A stretch of DNA of 64,000 nucleotides, from the NCBI RefSeq assembly GCF_001550065.1, contig NZ_LRUB01000012.1, forward strand, positions 151,203 to 215,202, given 5' to 3'. A program made the translations under genes and the position numbers. Every line of letters begins with the position of its first letter. The first letter of the stretch is position 1. Below are positions 43,755 through 51,517 of this stretch, in pieces. Below the pieces are notes generated by a model. That model saw only the letters and a program-made list of their open reading frames with translations, did not search any database and was not told where the DNA came from. The DNA is from Kordiimonas lipolytica (GTDB lineage Bacteria; Pseudomonadota; Alphaproteobacteria; Sphingomonadales; Kordiimonadaceae).

Positions 43755-44191
43755 TCGACAAAAATCCGTACTTCCCACTGGCCTGGCTCGGGGAAACTCA
43801 CCGCGGCTTCGTATGTACCGGCGCCCGACTGTTCCAGGTTCAGCTCAAAATCCATTCCAGCCTGTGTTGGACGGCTGATCTCGGCCCGGACCGATGCACC
43901 ATCGATGAACCGTGATTCGGCGTCGCTGAGGGTAAGCATAAGGCTGGAGCCTGCTACAAGGTCAAGCTCTGTCTGCCACCCAAGCGCATCCTGCTTTTCG
44001 GCGGCGGCTACAGTCTCATTATAGCGCAACCCTTCCTCATACGCATGTTCGGTGACCACGCCTGGGTGAGTACTGGTTGCCAGATAGACAAAAATTCCGT
44101 CCAGAATGGCCAACACCACGAAGAAGCCGACGATGGACCAGGGAATCCAACGGCTGCTTTTCTCAAGCTCTTCTTTGGTCATTGCAGTCAT
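43703..44191 (-). CDS. ccoH: cbb3 oxidase assembly protein CcoH (FixH)
   Basis: A 162-residue FixH-family protein with one N-terminal membrane helix (WIPWSIVGFFVVLAILDGIFVYLA) and a periplasmic beta domain. HPGVVTEHAYEEGLRYNETVAAAEKQDALGW is the conserved stretch after the helix, and SFPEPGQWEVRIFVEWQQKQYQQAKRV the C-terminal one. ATG 44191 overlaps the end of ccoG; ATG 44182 is possible. It stays with the assembled oxidase and works with CcoI in copper delivery. Confidence 0.92.
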   Translation of the reverse strand: MTAMTKEELEKSSRWIPWSIVGFFVVLAILDGIFVYLATSTHPGVVTEHAYEEGLRYNETVAAAEKQDALGWQTELDLVAGSSLMLTLSDAESRFIDGASVRAEISRPTQAGMDFELNLEQSGAGTYEAAVSFPEPGQWEVRIFVEWQQKQYQQAKRVVVAK

Positions 44192-44192
44192 C

Positions 44193-45632
44193 CTATTGCC
44201 TCCTGCTGGCAAAATGGCTGTCGACAGCAACAGTCTCGCCCGCCTCATTGCCCGTAGCGCCCACTTCTTCAATGATAAATCGGAAGTTCTGTCGAGCGGG
44301 TTTTTGTTTCGGTGCCGTTACAAACACACGGAAATGCCCAACACTGTCGGCAAATACATGAAGATTGTCTACCTGTACGTCACCTGCCCCCTGGGCGCGG
44401 ATAGTCGCGCCTTCAAGGCCTTCGACAGACAGCCGGAAATATTTGTCGTCATATGACTTGTTCAAAATCTTGACGTTATAGCCATTGCGTACAGTGCCAT
44501 CAGACAGGGGCACAAACAGCGGATTCCGATCATGCAGCACATGTAGGTCAACAGGCGCCCGGTTGATCAGGGAATAAAGCATGACACTCCCAACCACAGC
44601 CAGGATAGCCATGTACCAGAAGGTGCGAGGCCGAAGAAGGTGGGTCTGCACTGTCTTTTCAATCAGGCCAGACCGGCGCTGTTCCTGATTGTGGGTGGTG
44701 TCATAGCGGATCAGGCCACGTGGCAGGTCAACCTTGTCCATAATGTTGTTGCAGGCATCCACACACAGGCCACAGGCAATACATTCCATCTGCAAACCGT
44801 CGCGGATATCGATCCCCATTGGGCAGACCTGCACACAGGCCGTACAGTCGATACAATGACCGCGCCCTTCCCAGCTTTCGCCTTTCTTGTGCTTGCCGCG
44901 TTTCTCACCGCGATCCTCGTCATAGGTGATGATCAGCGTATCCTTGTCGAACATGGCCGACTGGAAGCGCGAATAGGGGCACATATACATGCATACCTGC
45001 TCGCGGGCGAACCCGGCCATCAGGTATGTGGAAAATGTCAGGGCCATGATCCAGCCCAGGACCGACATGGGCACATCCAGGTGAAGGATATGTTCAAGAA
45101 GCGTTGGCGCATCATTGAAATAGAAAACCCAGGCACCGCCCGTCAGCAGCCCGATCAAGAGCCACAGGGAATGGGTAACCAGCATTTTCCAGATCTTGCC
45201 CAGGGTCCAGGGCGCCTTTTTGAGTTTCATACGCGCCGCGCGGTCACCCTGTACGATCCGCTCCACCCACACGAACAGGTCGGTCCAGACGGTCTGCGGG
45301 CAGGCATAGCCGCACCAGACCCGGCCAAACAGGCTGGTGACAAAAAAGAGCGCCACCGCCGCCAGAATGAGGATGCCCGTCAGGTAATAGACTTCCTGCG
45401 GCCATATCTCGATAAAGAAGAAATAGGCACGCCGGGCAGGCATATCGATAAGGATAGCCTGGTCCGGTGCGTGCAGCCCCCTATCCCACCGGAGGAAAGG
45501 TGCAAGATAATAGATGGCCAGGGTAATGACCATGACCACCCATTTTACCTTGCGGTATTTTCCCCATACACGCTTTGGGAAGATGCGCTCTTTCTTTTCA
45601 AAAAGCTTGATAGGGGCTGCACTGTCACTCAT
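44193..45632 (-). CDS. ccoG: cbb3 oxidase accessory protein CcoG (FixG/RdxA)
   Basis: A 479-residue polyferredoxin-like membrane protein. Several membrane helices precede the two 4Fe-4S motifs CIDCTACVQVCPMGID and CIACGLCVDACNNIMDKVDLP. WCGYACPQTVWTDLFVWVERIVQGDR is the conserved loop, and the C-terminal Ig-like domain (DLHVLHDRNPLFVPLSDGTVRNGY) is typical. It is thought to reduce copper for the oxidase. It lies 15 bases after the ccoP stop. Confidence 0.95.
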   Translation of the reverse strand: MSDSAAPIKLFEKKERIFPKRVWGKYRKVKWVVMVITLAIYYLAPFLRWDRGLHAPDQAILIDMPARRAYFFFIEIWPQEVYYLTGILILAAVALFFVTSLFGRVWCGYACPQTVWTDLFVWVERIVQGDRAARMKLKKAPWTLGKIWKMLVTHSLWLLIGLLTGGAWVFYFNDAPTLLEHILHLDVPMSVLGWIMALTFSTYLMAGFAREQVCMYMCPYSRFQSAMFDKDTLIITYDEDRGEKRGKHKKGESWEGRGHCIDCTACVQVCPMGIDIRDGLQMECIACGLCVDACNNIMDKVDLPRGLIRYDTTHNQEQRRSGLIEKTVQTHLLRPRTFWYMAILAVVGSVMLYSLINRAPVDLHVLHDRNPLFVPLSDGTVRNGYNVKILNKSYDDKYFRLSVEGLEGATIRAQGAGDVQVDNLHVFADSVGHFRVFVTAPKQKPARQNFRFIIEEVGATGNEAGETVAVDSHFASRRQ

Positions 45633-45647
45633 CGGAAGATGCTCCTG

Positions 45648-46523
45648 TTACTCTTCGCCGCCACCCAGCGAATGCACATAAATGGCAAGCTGCCGGATTG
45701 TGCTTTCGTCAAGACGGGCAGCCCATGCAGGCATTACACCATGCTTCGGCCGACGTATCTGTGACATGATGTCCCCCTTGGTGCCGCCATAAAACCAGAT
45801 GGCGTCTGCAAGGTTCGGCGCACCGAAATCACGGATGCCGGTGCCGTCCATGCCGTGGCATGCCGCGCACTGCTGCTCAAAGAGTTCTTTGCCAGGACCA
45901 TCATACCCCGACCCCGAAGTGAAGCTCAGCACATAATCGGAGATATCGCTGATTTCCTTGGTGTTCAGCATGTCGCCAAAGGCGGGCATTTCGGAGTAAC
46001 GGGTTTCGTCGTGCTCGCCGCGAATGCCGACCCGAATGGTTTCATGGATCGTATCCACATCACCACCCCAGAGCCAATCATCGTCCAGAAGGTTCGGATA
46101 GCCAGCAGACCCGCTACCGCCAGTCCCGTGACAGGTGGCGCAATTGTCCTTGAAGGCAGATGCGCCGCCAGCAACAGCAAAGGCATAAAGTTCTTCATCA
46201 TCTCTGATTTCATCAAAAGATGCAGCATTGAAGCGATCCAGATATGCACCACGGCGGGCCACGATCTCTGCCTGGCTTTCTTTCAGCTGTTCATACTGCG
46301 TCCAGCCTAACTTGCCCTTTGTGCCACCGCGTTCGCCGTCACCCGACAGGGTTGGCCAAGCTGGGTACACCACCCAGTAACCAATGGCCCAAACGATCGA
46401 AATCAGCAGGACAATCAGCCACCAGCGTGGGGCCGGGTTGTTCAGTTCCTTGATGCCATCCCATTCGTGGCCGGTGGTTTCAACACCGGTGAAGTCATCT
46501 TTCTCAATGTTGTTGTCGCTCAT
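45648..46523 (-). CDS. ccoP: cbb3 oxidase dihaem cytochrome c subunit CcoP
   Basis: A 291-residue subunit. An N-terminal FixP segment (GIKELNNPAPRWWLIVLLISIVWAIGYWVVYPAWP) gives the membrane anchor. Two c-type haem sites follow: C128-A-T-C-H132 and C219-A-A-C-H223, each with a later methionine (SEMPAFGD and KHGVMPAW). It carries electrons from CcoO or cytochrome c to CcoN. Its ATG overlaps the ccoQ stop (ATGA). Confidence 0.96.
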   Translation of the reverse strand: MSDNNIEKDDFTGVETTGHEWDGIKELNNPAPRWWLIVLLISIVWAIGYWVVYPAWPTLSGDGERGGTKGKLGWTQYEQLKESQAEIVARRGAYLDRFNAASFDEIRDDEELYAFAVAGGASAFKDNCATCHGTGGSGSAGYPNLLDDDWLWGGDVDTIHETIRVGIRGEHDETRYSEMPAFGDMLNTKEISDISDYVLSFTSGSGYDGPGKELFEQQCAACHGMDGTGIRDFGAPNLADAIWFYGGTKGDIMSQIRRPKHGVMPAWAARLDESTIRQLAIYVHSLGGGEE

Positions 46524-46672
46524 GCGTCGTCCCCTTCAAGAGGAATGAATCTGTGGTTTTCGATGACCTGCTTCTTGCTTGGACGGAACGCCCAGTAGGC
46601 AATCCCGCAAAAAGCAGAAAAGAAGAAAAGGAGCCCGGTCATGCCGGCGTTGTCAGAGACCCAGTCGATCAT
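46520..46672 (-). CDS. ccoQ: cbb3 oxidase subunit CcoQ
   Basis: A 50-residue single-span protein: [20 protein letters not shown], then a helix end [23 protein letters not shown], the conserved CcoQ tail. Overlaps ccoO at its start and ccoP at its stop, both as ATGA. It stabilises the complex. Confidence 0.92.
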   Translation of the reverse strand: MIDWVSDNAGMTGLLFFFSAFCGIAYWAFRPSKKQVIENHRFIPLEGDDA

Positions 46673-47403
46673 TCGCCGCTCCTCTTCGTGCCGTCATGGG
46701 TATAATCCTTCAGCTCTGCCATCGTTCCAAGCACCTGCAAATAGGCAATCAGGGCATCCAACTCGGTGGTATTGGCGTTGCCATCGAAGTTGCGCATGTT
46801 CACCTTGGAATAACGTTCAGCCAAGCCGTCGTGATAGTCACTCTCGTCCTGGGCCTGTGCCATTGCGTCATTATAGGCGTTGGCGATCTGCTCGTCGGTA
46901 TAAGGCACACCAACCATCCGCAGCGCTTCCAGATCCCTGCCGATATCAGCCAGGTTAACGCCTTTTTTCGCCAAGTGTGCGTATGCGGGCATGATGGATT
47001 CTGGCACCACATCCTGCGGACGCGTCATGTGCTGGACGTGCCAGAGATCGGAATATTTGCCGCCCACACGCGCCAGGTCTGGGCCTGTACGCTTGGAGCC
47101 CCACTGGAACGGGTGATCGTACATGCTTTCCGCCGCCAGCGAATAGTGGCCGTAGCGCTCTACTTCGTCGCGAAGCGGACGGACCTGCTGGCTATGGCAG
47201 TTGTAGCAGCCTTCGCGCAGGTAAACGTTGTAGCCCGCAAGTTCGAGCGGCGTATATGGCCGCACGCCCTTTACCGGTTCAATCGTGGTTTCCATACGGA
47301 ACAGTGGCACGATCTCGATGATGCCCCCGATGGAGATGGTGATCACAACAAAGATCAGCATCAGGATCGAGTTTTTCTCAAGCGCAGTATGTTTCTTAAG
47401 CAT
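46669..47403 (-). CDS. ccoO: cbb3 oxidase monohaem cytochrome c subunit CcoO
   Basis: A 244-residue subunit with an N-terminal membrane helix ([23 protein letters not shown]) and one haem c site, C66-Y-N-C-H70 in [20 protein letters not shown], the family signature. The distal methionine lies in [11 protein letters not shown]. Overlaps the ccoN stop by 8 bases. Confidence 0.96.
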   Translation of the reverse strand: MLKKHTALEKNSILMLIFVVITISIGGIIEIVPLFRMETTIEPVKGVRPYTPLELAGYNVYLREGCYNCHSQQVRPLRDEVERYGHYSLAAESMYDHPFQWGSKRTGPDLARVGGKYSDLWHVQHMTRPQDVVPESIMPAYAHLAKKGVNLADIGRDLEALRMVGVPYTDEQIANAYNDAMAQAQDESDYHDGLAERYSKVNMRNFDGNANTTELDALIAYLQVLGTMAELKDYTHDGTKRSGE

Positions 47404-48835
47404 GCGCTGCCTCCTCAGACTTCAGGCTGCTTGCAGGAACGGTGTCCCCACGGACAGTTTTGATGAGGTTGTAGACCATGATCAGTGCACCAGTGAGGAA
47501 CAGGATGCCGCCCAGCGCCCGGATCAGATAAAATGGATGCATCGCCATTACGGTCTCGACGAAGCTGTACTCCAGGAAGCCCATGCTGTCATAGGTCCGC
47601 CACATCACGCCCTGCATGATGCCGGACACCCACATGGCCGCGATATAGAGCACGATACCGATGGTGGAGACCCAAAGGTGGGTATTCACCAGCTTGAGCG
47701 AGTAGAGCTCTTTCTTGCCCCAAAGCTTTGGCACAAGGTGATAGATCGCACCGAAACTGATGAAGGCCACCCAGCCCAGCGCACCAGAGTGCACGTGACC
47801 GATTGTCCAGTCAGTATAGTGGCTGAGCGCGTTGACTTCCTTGATCGACATCAGCGGCCCTTCGAAGGTGCTCATGCCGTAGAAGGCAAGCGAGATGATC
47901 ATGAACCTGAGGACCGGGTCCTCGCGCAGTTTGTGCCACGCACCAGAGAGCGTCATCATGCCGTTGATCATGCCGCCCCAGGAAGGCATCCACAGCATGA
48001 TCGAGAAGGTCATGCCAAGGGTCTGCGCCCAATCCGGCAGCGCTGTGTAATGCAAGTGGTGCGGCCCCGCCCAGATATACATGAAGATCAGCGACCAGAA
48101 GTGCAGGATGGACAAGCGGTAGCTATAGACCGGACGCCCCGCCCGTTTCGGCACGAAATAATACATGATCCCCAGGAAGCCTGCAGTCAGGAAGAAGCCC
48201 ACAGCATTGTGGCCATACCACCACTGGATCATTGCGGCCTGTACGCCACCCCACAGCGGATAGGATTTGGCGCCCAGAAGCGATGTCGGGATGGAGATGT
48301 TATTCACCAGGTGCAACACGGCAACCGTTACGATGAAAGCCAGGAAGAACCAGTTGGCCACATAGATGTGCGGCTCGCGGCGGTTCTTCAGTGTCATCAG
48401 GAACACCACCAGATAGGCCACCCATACAAACGTCAGCCAGAGGTCAGCGTACCATTCCGGTTCGGCATATTCCTTACCCTGTGTCACCCCTGTGACATAG
48501 CCAAGCGCCGCGATCACGATAAAGAACTGATAGCCCCAGAAGGTGAACTTGGACCAGCCATCGCCCCAAAGCCGGGTACGGCAGGTGCGCTGCACCGAAT
48601 AATAGCTCGTGGCAAACAGGACGTTACCGCCAAAGGCGAAGATAACGGCTGATGTGTGAAGCGGACGCAAGCGCCCAAAGGTAAGATATTCACCGAAGTT
48701 GAGAGCGGGGAACGCCATCTGGAGTGCGATAAACACCCCGACCAGGAACCCCACCACGCCCCAAAATACCGACGCGATCGTGAAAAGCTTCACGATATCG
48801 TCGTTATAGTTCGGTTTTTCTGAAAGCATATTCAT
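47396..48835 (-). CDS. ccoN: cbb3-type cytochrome c oxidase subunit I CcoN
   Basis: A 479-residue, 12-helix haem-copper oxidase subunit. Ligand histidines are visible in [15 protein letters not shown], the binuclear centre [27 protein letters not shown] and [12 protein letters not shown], and [12 protein letters not shown]; the cbb3 cross-linked tyrosine lies in the [13 protein letters not shown] region. It reduces oxygen to water with high affinity. The stop overlaps ccoO. It follows a SafE-family gene after 10 bases, so that gene opens the operon. Confidence 0.97.
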   Translation of the reverse strand: MNMLSEKPNYNDDIVKLFTIASVFWGVVGFLVGVFIALQMAFPALNFGEYLTFGRLRPLHTSAVIFAFGGNVLFATSYYSVQRTCRTRLWGDGWSKFTFWGYQFFIVIAALGYVTGVTQGKEYAEPEWYADLWLTFVWVAYLVVFLMTLKNRREPHIYVANWFFLAFIVTVAVLHLVNNISIPTSLLGAKSYPLWGGVQAAMIQWWYGHNAVGFFLTAGFLGIMYYFVPKRAGRPVYSYRLSILHFWSLIFMYIWAGPHHLHYTALPDWAQTLGMTFSIMLWMPSWGGMINGMMTLSGAWHKLREDPVLRFMIISLAFYGMSTFEGPLMSIKEVNALSHYTDWTIGHVHSGALGWVAFISFGAIYHLVPKLWGKKELYSLKLVNTHLWVSTIGIVLYIAAMWVSGIMQGVMWRTYDSMGFLEYSFVETVMAMHPFYLIRALGGILFLTGALIMVYNLIKTVRGDTVPASSLKSEEAAHA

Positions 48836-48845
48836 GTTTCCATCC

Positions 48846-49592
48846 TTAAAAAACCATGCTGCTGGCTATGACAAACAAACTGATACTATTAAAGACCATC
48901 ACACCGCGAACGGCCGTGGCCATGTGACGGGGCCAGCGCTTACGTGCAAACCGTCCCCCTGACCCAATAAGGAAAAGCGCGGGCATGGTGCCCACGCAAA
49001 AAGCGCCCATGGCCATCGCGGCCGCAAGCGGTTCGGCAGTTGCTGCAACTGCCGTCAGCGCTGCAGCCAGAAGGCCACAAGGCAAAAATCCAAGAATAAC
49101 ACCGAGCGCATACCGGTGAAAAACCGAAGGCGCTTCAAAGAAAGGCCGGGCGGCGCGCCCAACCATGGCGCCCATGCGCCCAAGAAACCGGCCCAGCACA
49201 GGGGGCCACACCCTGGTCTTCATGCCAGGAAAGGCCGCCGCCAGGAACAGAACCGCAGCAAGACAAAGCAAGCTCACGGTAATCGTCCGCTGAACCGGAA
49301 TCTCAAAGAGATAACCAGACAGGCTGGCGGCCAGCGTGCCGAGAATCATATAGGTGGTCATCCGACCGAGGTGATAGGGGAGCAACAGGCCACCGGCGGC
49401 GCGCTTCAGGCGCCTGTCCTGCCCATCGTGCTGGCTGCCCGGCCCCGCAGCACCTACCTGCGCAAGCACAAACGGCCCGCACATGCCGACGCAATGCGTC
49501 AGACTGCCCAGAAGCCCGCCCAGAAACAGGGTAACCATAACGCTGCCATGATCTGTTATGGCAGCCTGGCAATATTGGATAAAAAGCTCCAC
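48846..49592 (-). CDS. Sulfite exporter TauE/SafE family protein, cbb3-linked
   Basis: A 248-residue membrane protein with about six helices. The motif [17 protein letters not shown] is the COG2836 signature with a C-x3-C pair that may bind copper, and the second repeat is [12 protein letters not shown]. In many genomes this family sits next to cbb3 genes and is suspected of a role in copper handling or oxidase biogenesis. Usually it is near ccoS; here it is first, 10 bases before ccoN. An FNR-type box lies 64 bases upstream and would control the whole cluster. Confidence 0.88.
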   Translation of the reverse strand: MELFIQYCQAAITDHGSVMVTLFLGGLLGSLTHCVGMCGPFVLAQVGAAGPGSQHDGQDRRLKRAAGGLLLPYHLGRMTTYMILGTLAASLSGYLFEIPVQRTITVSLLCLAAVLFLAAAFPGMKTRVWPPVLGRFLGRMGAMVGRAARPFFEAPSVFHRYALGVILGFLPCGLLAAALTAVAATAEPLAAAMAMGAFCVGTMPALFLIGSGGRFARKRWPRHMATAVRGVMVFNSISLFVIASSMVF

Positions 49593-49655
49593 CCGCGTTG
49601 CCTTTTGTATTTAACCAAACATGCCGTCAACATACCGATTTCTTCTGTCGGCATA

Positions 49656-49669
49656 TTGACAAATGTCAA
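49656..49669. promoter_or_regulatory. FNR-type box upstream of the safE-cco operon
   Basis: TTGACAAATGTCAA has perfectly inverted TTGAC/GTCAA arms four bases apart, 64 bases before the first gene of the minus-strand operon. Confidence 0.7.
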
Positions 49670-49800
49670 ATACTGGGAACTCTGCGACAGCATGTCTCAC
49701 TTTTGCTGCCAGTTACTCGAAGCAAGAGGGTGGGATTATGCCAGCAAGGCGGGAGCGGGGCAAGGAGCCTGCATGCTCCGCCCCGAAATTTCTTTTAGAA

Positions 49801-50466
49801 TCAGAGACCTATAAAAGGCTGAACCATGCGCCCAACAAGGCTGTGCAGCCGGATGGGGGCATCTGTGACCACAAGGCAAATACAGTCTTCACCTTCATCA
49901 ATCATGGGGCGGTGATCGGTCACGTCACTGTCCGCCAGCTCGAGCAACCCCGGGGCATAGCACTTGTCGCCGACATGATAGCTGCCGCGCAGCACAAGTG
50001 TCATCTCCAACCCCTTGTGGTCATGAGCTGGCATCTTGGTGCCGCCCCGGGCGCGCAGGAGCCAGAGTTTTTCACCGTCCGGGCCTTCGGCCAGCTTATG
50101 CTGGTACATGCCGGGACCCATCATGCGCCACTTGAGATCGTCAAGCGGCTTGTCCAGGTAGGACCGGAGAGATATCGGCAAGTCCGCATCGGAGGTCAGG
50201 CTTACGGCCGAGGCTTGTTCTTCAGCCTCAGAAGGAACATCAATCAGCGACATCAGGTCGTCAAAGGAACTATCGACCCTCACTGACGATGCATCCTGAC
50301 CATCCAGAAGCGCCCCGCCAACAGCTTCCGCATCGGCAACCCGCGCTTTGAGGCCCGGATGATAAGCCACATGACTGGCCACCAGCAGTGCCCGTTCGTC
50401 CGACAAGGCACCCGCCGCATAAGAAACCAACCATTCATCTGGGATAAGCCCGTACTGCTGCGTCAT
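49801..50466 (-). CDS. ChrR-family anti-sigma factor with cupin domain
   Basis: A 221-residue protein. The N-terminal anti-sigma domain reads DEWLVSYAAGALSDERALLVASHVAYHPGLKARVADAEAVGG, parallel to ChrR of Rhodobacter sphaeroides, where H-x3-C-x2-C binds zinc; here the same positions are H-x3-H-x2-L, so the cysteine pair is lost. The C-terminal half is a cupin (MPAHDHKGLEMTLVLRGSYHVGDKCYAPGLLELADSDVTDHRPMID) with the histidine and glutamate metal ligands kept. It overlaps the sigma gene by 4 bases. It would release the sigma factor on singlet-oxygen or peroxide stress. Confidence 0.88.
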   Translation of the reverse strand: MTQQYGLIPDEWLVSYAAGALSDERALLVASHVAYHPGLKARVADAEAVGGALLDGQDASSVRVDSSFDDLMSLIDVPSEAEEQASAVSLTSDADLPISLRSYLDKPLDDLKWRMMGPGMYQHKLAEGPDGEKLWLLRARGGTKMPAHDHKGLEMTLVLRGSYHVGDKCYAPGLLELADSDVTDHRPMIDEGEDCICLVVTDAPIRLHSLVGRMVQPFIGL

Positions 50467-51167
50467 CCCGTTTCTCCTAACTCACTTCGCATGGCGCCGA
50501 ACGCCAATCTGATTCTTGATTTAACCGTTCCCAGAGGTAGCGACAATTTCTCGGCAATCTGGGAATGGGACAGTTCTTCGAAAAACGACAGGTGGATAAC
50601 CTCCTGATATTTCGGCTTCAGCCCCGCAATTGCCTTTGAAACCATTTCTGCCGTCTGGTTTTCCATCACAGGCCGATCTGTCTCGTCATCTGCCTGCATA
50701 TGGTGCAGGTGATCATCGGCATTCACTTCGGGATATTTGGCGCGACGCCGAAAATCGATGAAGGTGTTTCGGGCAATGCGGAACATCCAGGTAGACAGCT
50801 TGGCCTTGTCGCTTTGGAATTGGTGTGCCTTGCGCCAGACCTTGATCAGCACCTCCTGCATCAGGTCTTCTGCAACCTCCGCAGTCACGCCCATCGACAT
50901 CAGATGCGCCTTCAGGCGCGGCGCATAATAGGTGAACAAGACCTTGAAAGCAGCCTTGTCCCGATGCTCTGCAACCCGGGCCATCAACTGCTCGTGCGGC
51001 AGGCTTTCCATATCTGTTTCAGTACTGATATCCACCACCCCTGTTGAGCGTGGACGACCAGCATCAGCCCCATGCTCACGGTTATATTTCCCAACCATCA
51101 TCGGGAACATTAACGCGAGAATCGGGTTGTGACCAGCCTCGTCAATATATTGCGCCTGTGCTTTCAT
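50463..51167 (-). CDS. ECF sigma factor (RpoE/ECF11-like)
   Basis: The sigma-2 region (AAFKVLFTYYAPRLKAHLMSMGVTAEVAEDLMQEVLIKVWRKAHQFQ, SKLSTWMFRIARNTFIDFRRR-like) and sigma-4 region (LKPKYQEVIHLSFFEELSHSQIAEKLSLPLGTVKSRIRLAFGAMR) are complete. The N-terminus is uncertain. ATG 51167 is at or next to the transcription start predicted from the upstream promoter, so it would be leaderless; internal ATGs at 51098 or 51011 give 211 or 182 residues, nearer to usual ECF length. The extra N-terminal sequence (about 50 residues) is not typical. Paired with the ChrR-like anti-sigma through an ATGA overlap. Confidence 0.88.
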   Translation of the reverse strand: MKAQAQYIDEAGHNPILALMFPMMVGKYNREHGADAGRPRSTGVVDISTETDMESLPHEQLMARVAEHRDKAAFKVLFTYYAPRLKAHLMSMGVTAEVAEDLMQEVLIKVWRKAHQFQSDKAKLSTWMFRIARNTFIDFRRRAKYPEVNADDHLHHMQADDETDRPVMENQTAEMVSKAIAGLKPKYQEVIHLSFFEELSHSQIAEKLSLPLGTVKSRIRLAFGAMRSELGETG

Positions 51168-51171
51168 GCTT

Positions 51172-51201
51172 GTGTTACGCACCCTGGCCAAGACCGGATC
51201 A
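51172..51201 (-). promoter_or_regulatory. Predicted autoregulated ECF11-type promoter
   Basis: On the minus strand TGATCC (51201-51196) is followed after 18 bases by TAACAC (51177-51172), close to the TGATCC-N17/18-TAAGA pattern I recall for R. sphaeroides RpoE targets. It lies directly before the sigma gene, so the sigma factor would transcribe its own operon. Confidence 0.6.
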
Positions 51202-51242
51202 CACAAGCGCAACGAGAAAAGAAAATCGGCCCCAAAATGCTA

Positions 51243-51268
51243 AACGCCCCACCATACGGCAGGGCGTT
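51243..51268 (-). terminator. Weak terminator-like hairpin after the DUF2783 gene
   Basis: AACGCCC and GGGCGTT form a 7-bp stem; on the minus strand it is followed by TAGCATTTT, a poor T-run. It is 36 bases past the DUF2783 stop. Confidence 0.4.
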
Positions 51269-51303
51269 CGCTCTGTTTCCAATTTGGGCCAGAAGGGCTA
51301 ACT

Positions 51304-51516
51304 TCAGGAGTGAGCTTCACCCAATGTATTGGCACGAACAATAGCCGCGGCCTCTGCCAATACCGCCGGGTCGCCAATATGATTCGCGAGCAACAGTATG
51401 AGCTTTGCATTCGCTTTCTCGCTTTGCTCGTCGCTCATATCGCGGTGCATGTCCGTCAGGGCCTGATACACATCGTCATGCTCTTTCAGGTTCTGCGTAA
51501 GGTTCAGTGACGCCAT
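51304..51516 (-). CDS. DUF2783 domain protein
   Basis: A 70-residue protein from ATG 51516 (GGGAGAG upstream). MASLNLTQNLKEHDDVYQAL and LILLLANHIGDPAVLAEAAAIVRA are the DUF2783 pattern. These small proteins are typically encoded immediately after FAD aromatic hydroxylases, as here, where the start overlaps the region of the hydroxylase stop by one base. Function unknown; perhaps a subunit or stabiliser. Confidence 0.85.
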   Translation of the reverse strand: MASLNLTQNLKEHDDVYQALTDMHRDMSDEQSEKANAKLILLLANHIGDPAVLAEAAAIVRANTLGEAHS

Positions 51517-51517
51517 A

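Noticed and set aside
47285..48652. Plus-strand open frame of 455 codons opposite ccoN
   Set aside because: Antisense shadow; ccoN on the minus strand is unequivocal.
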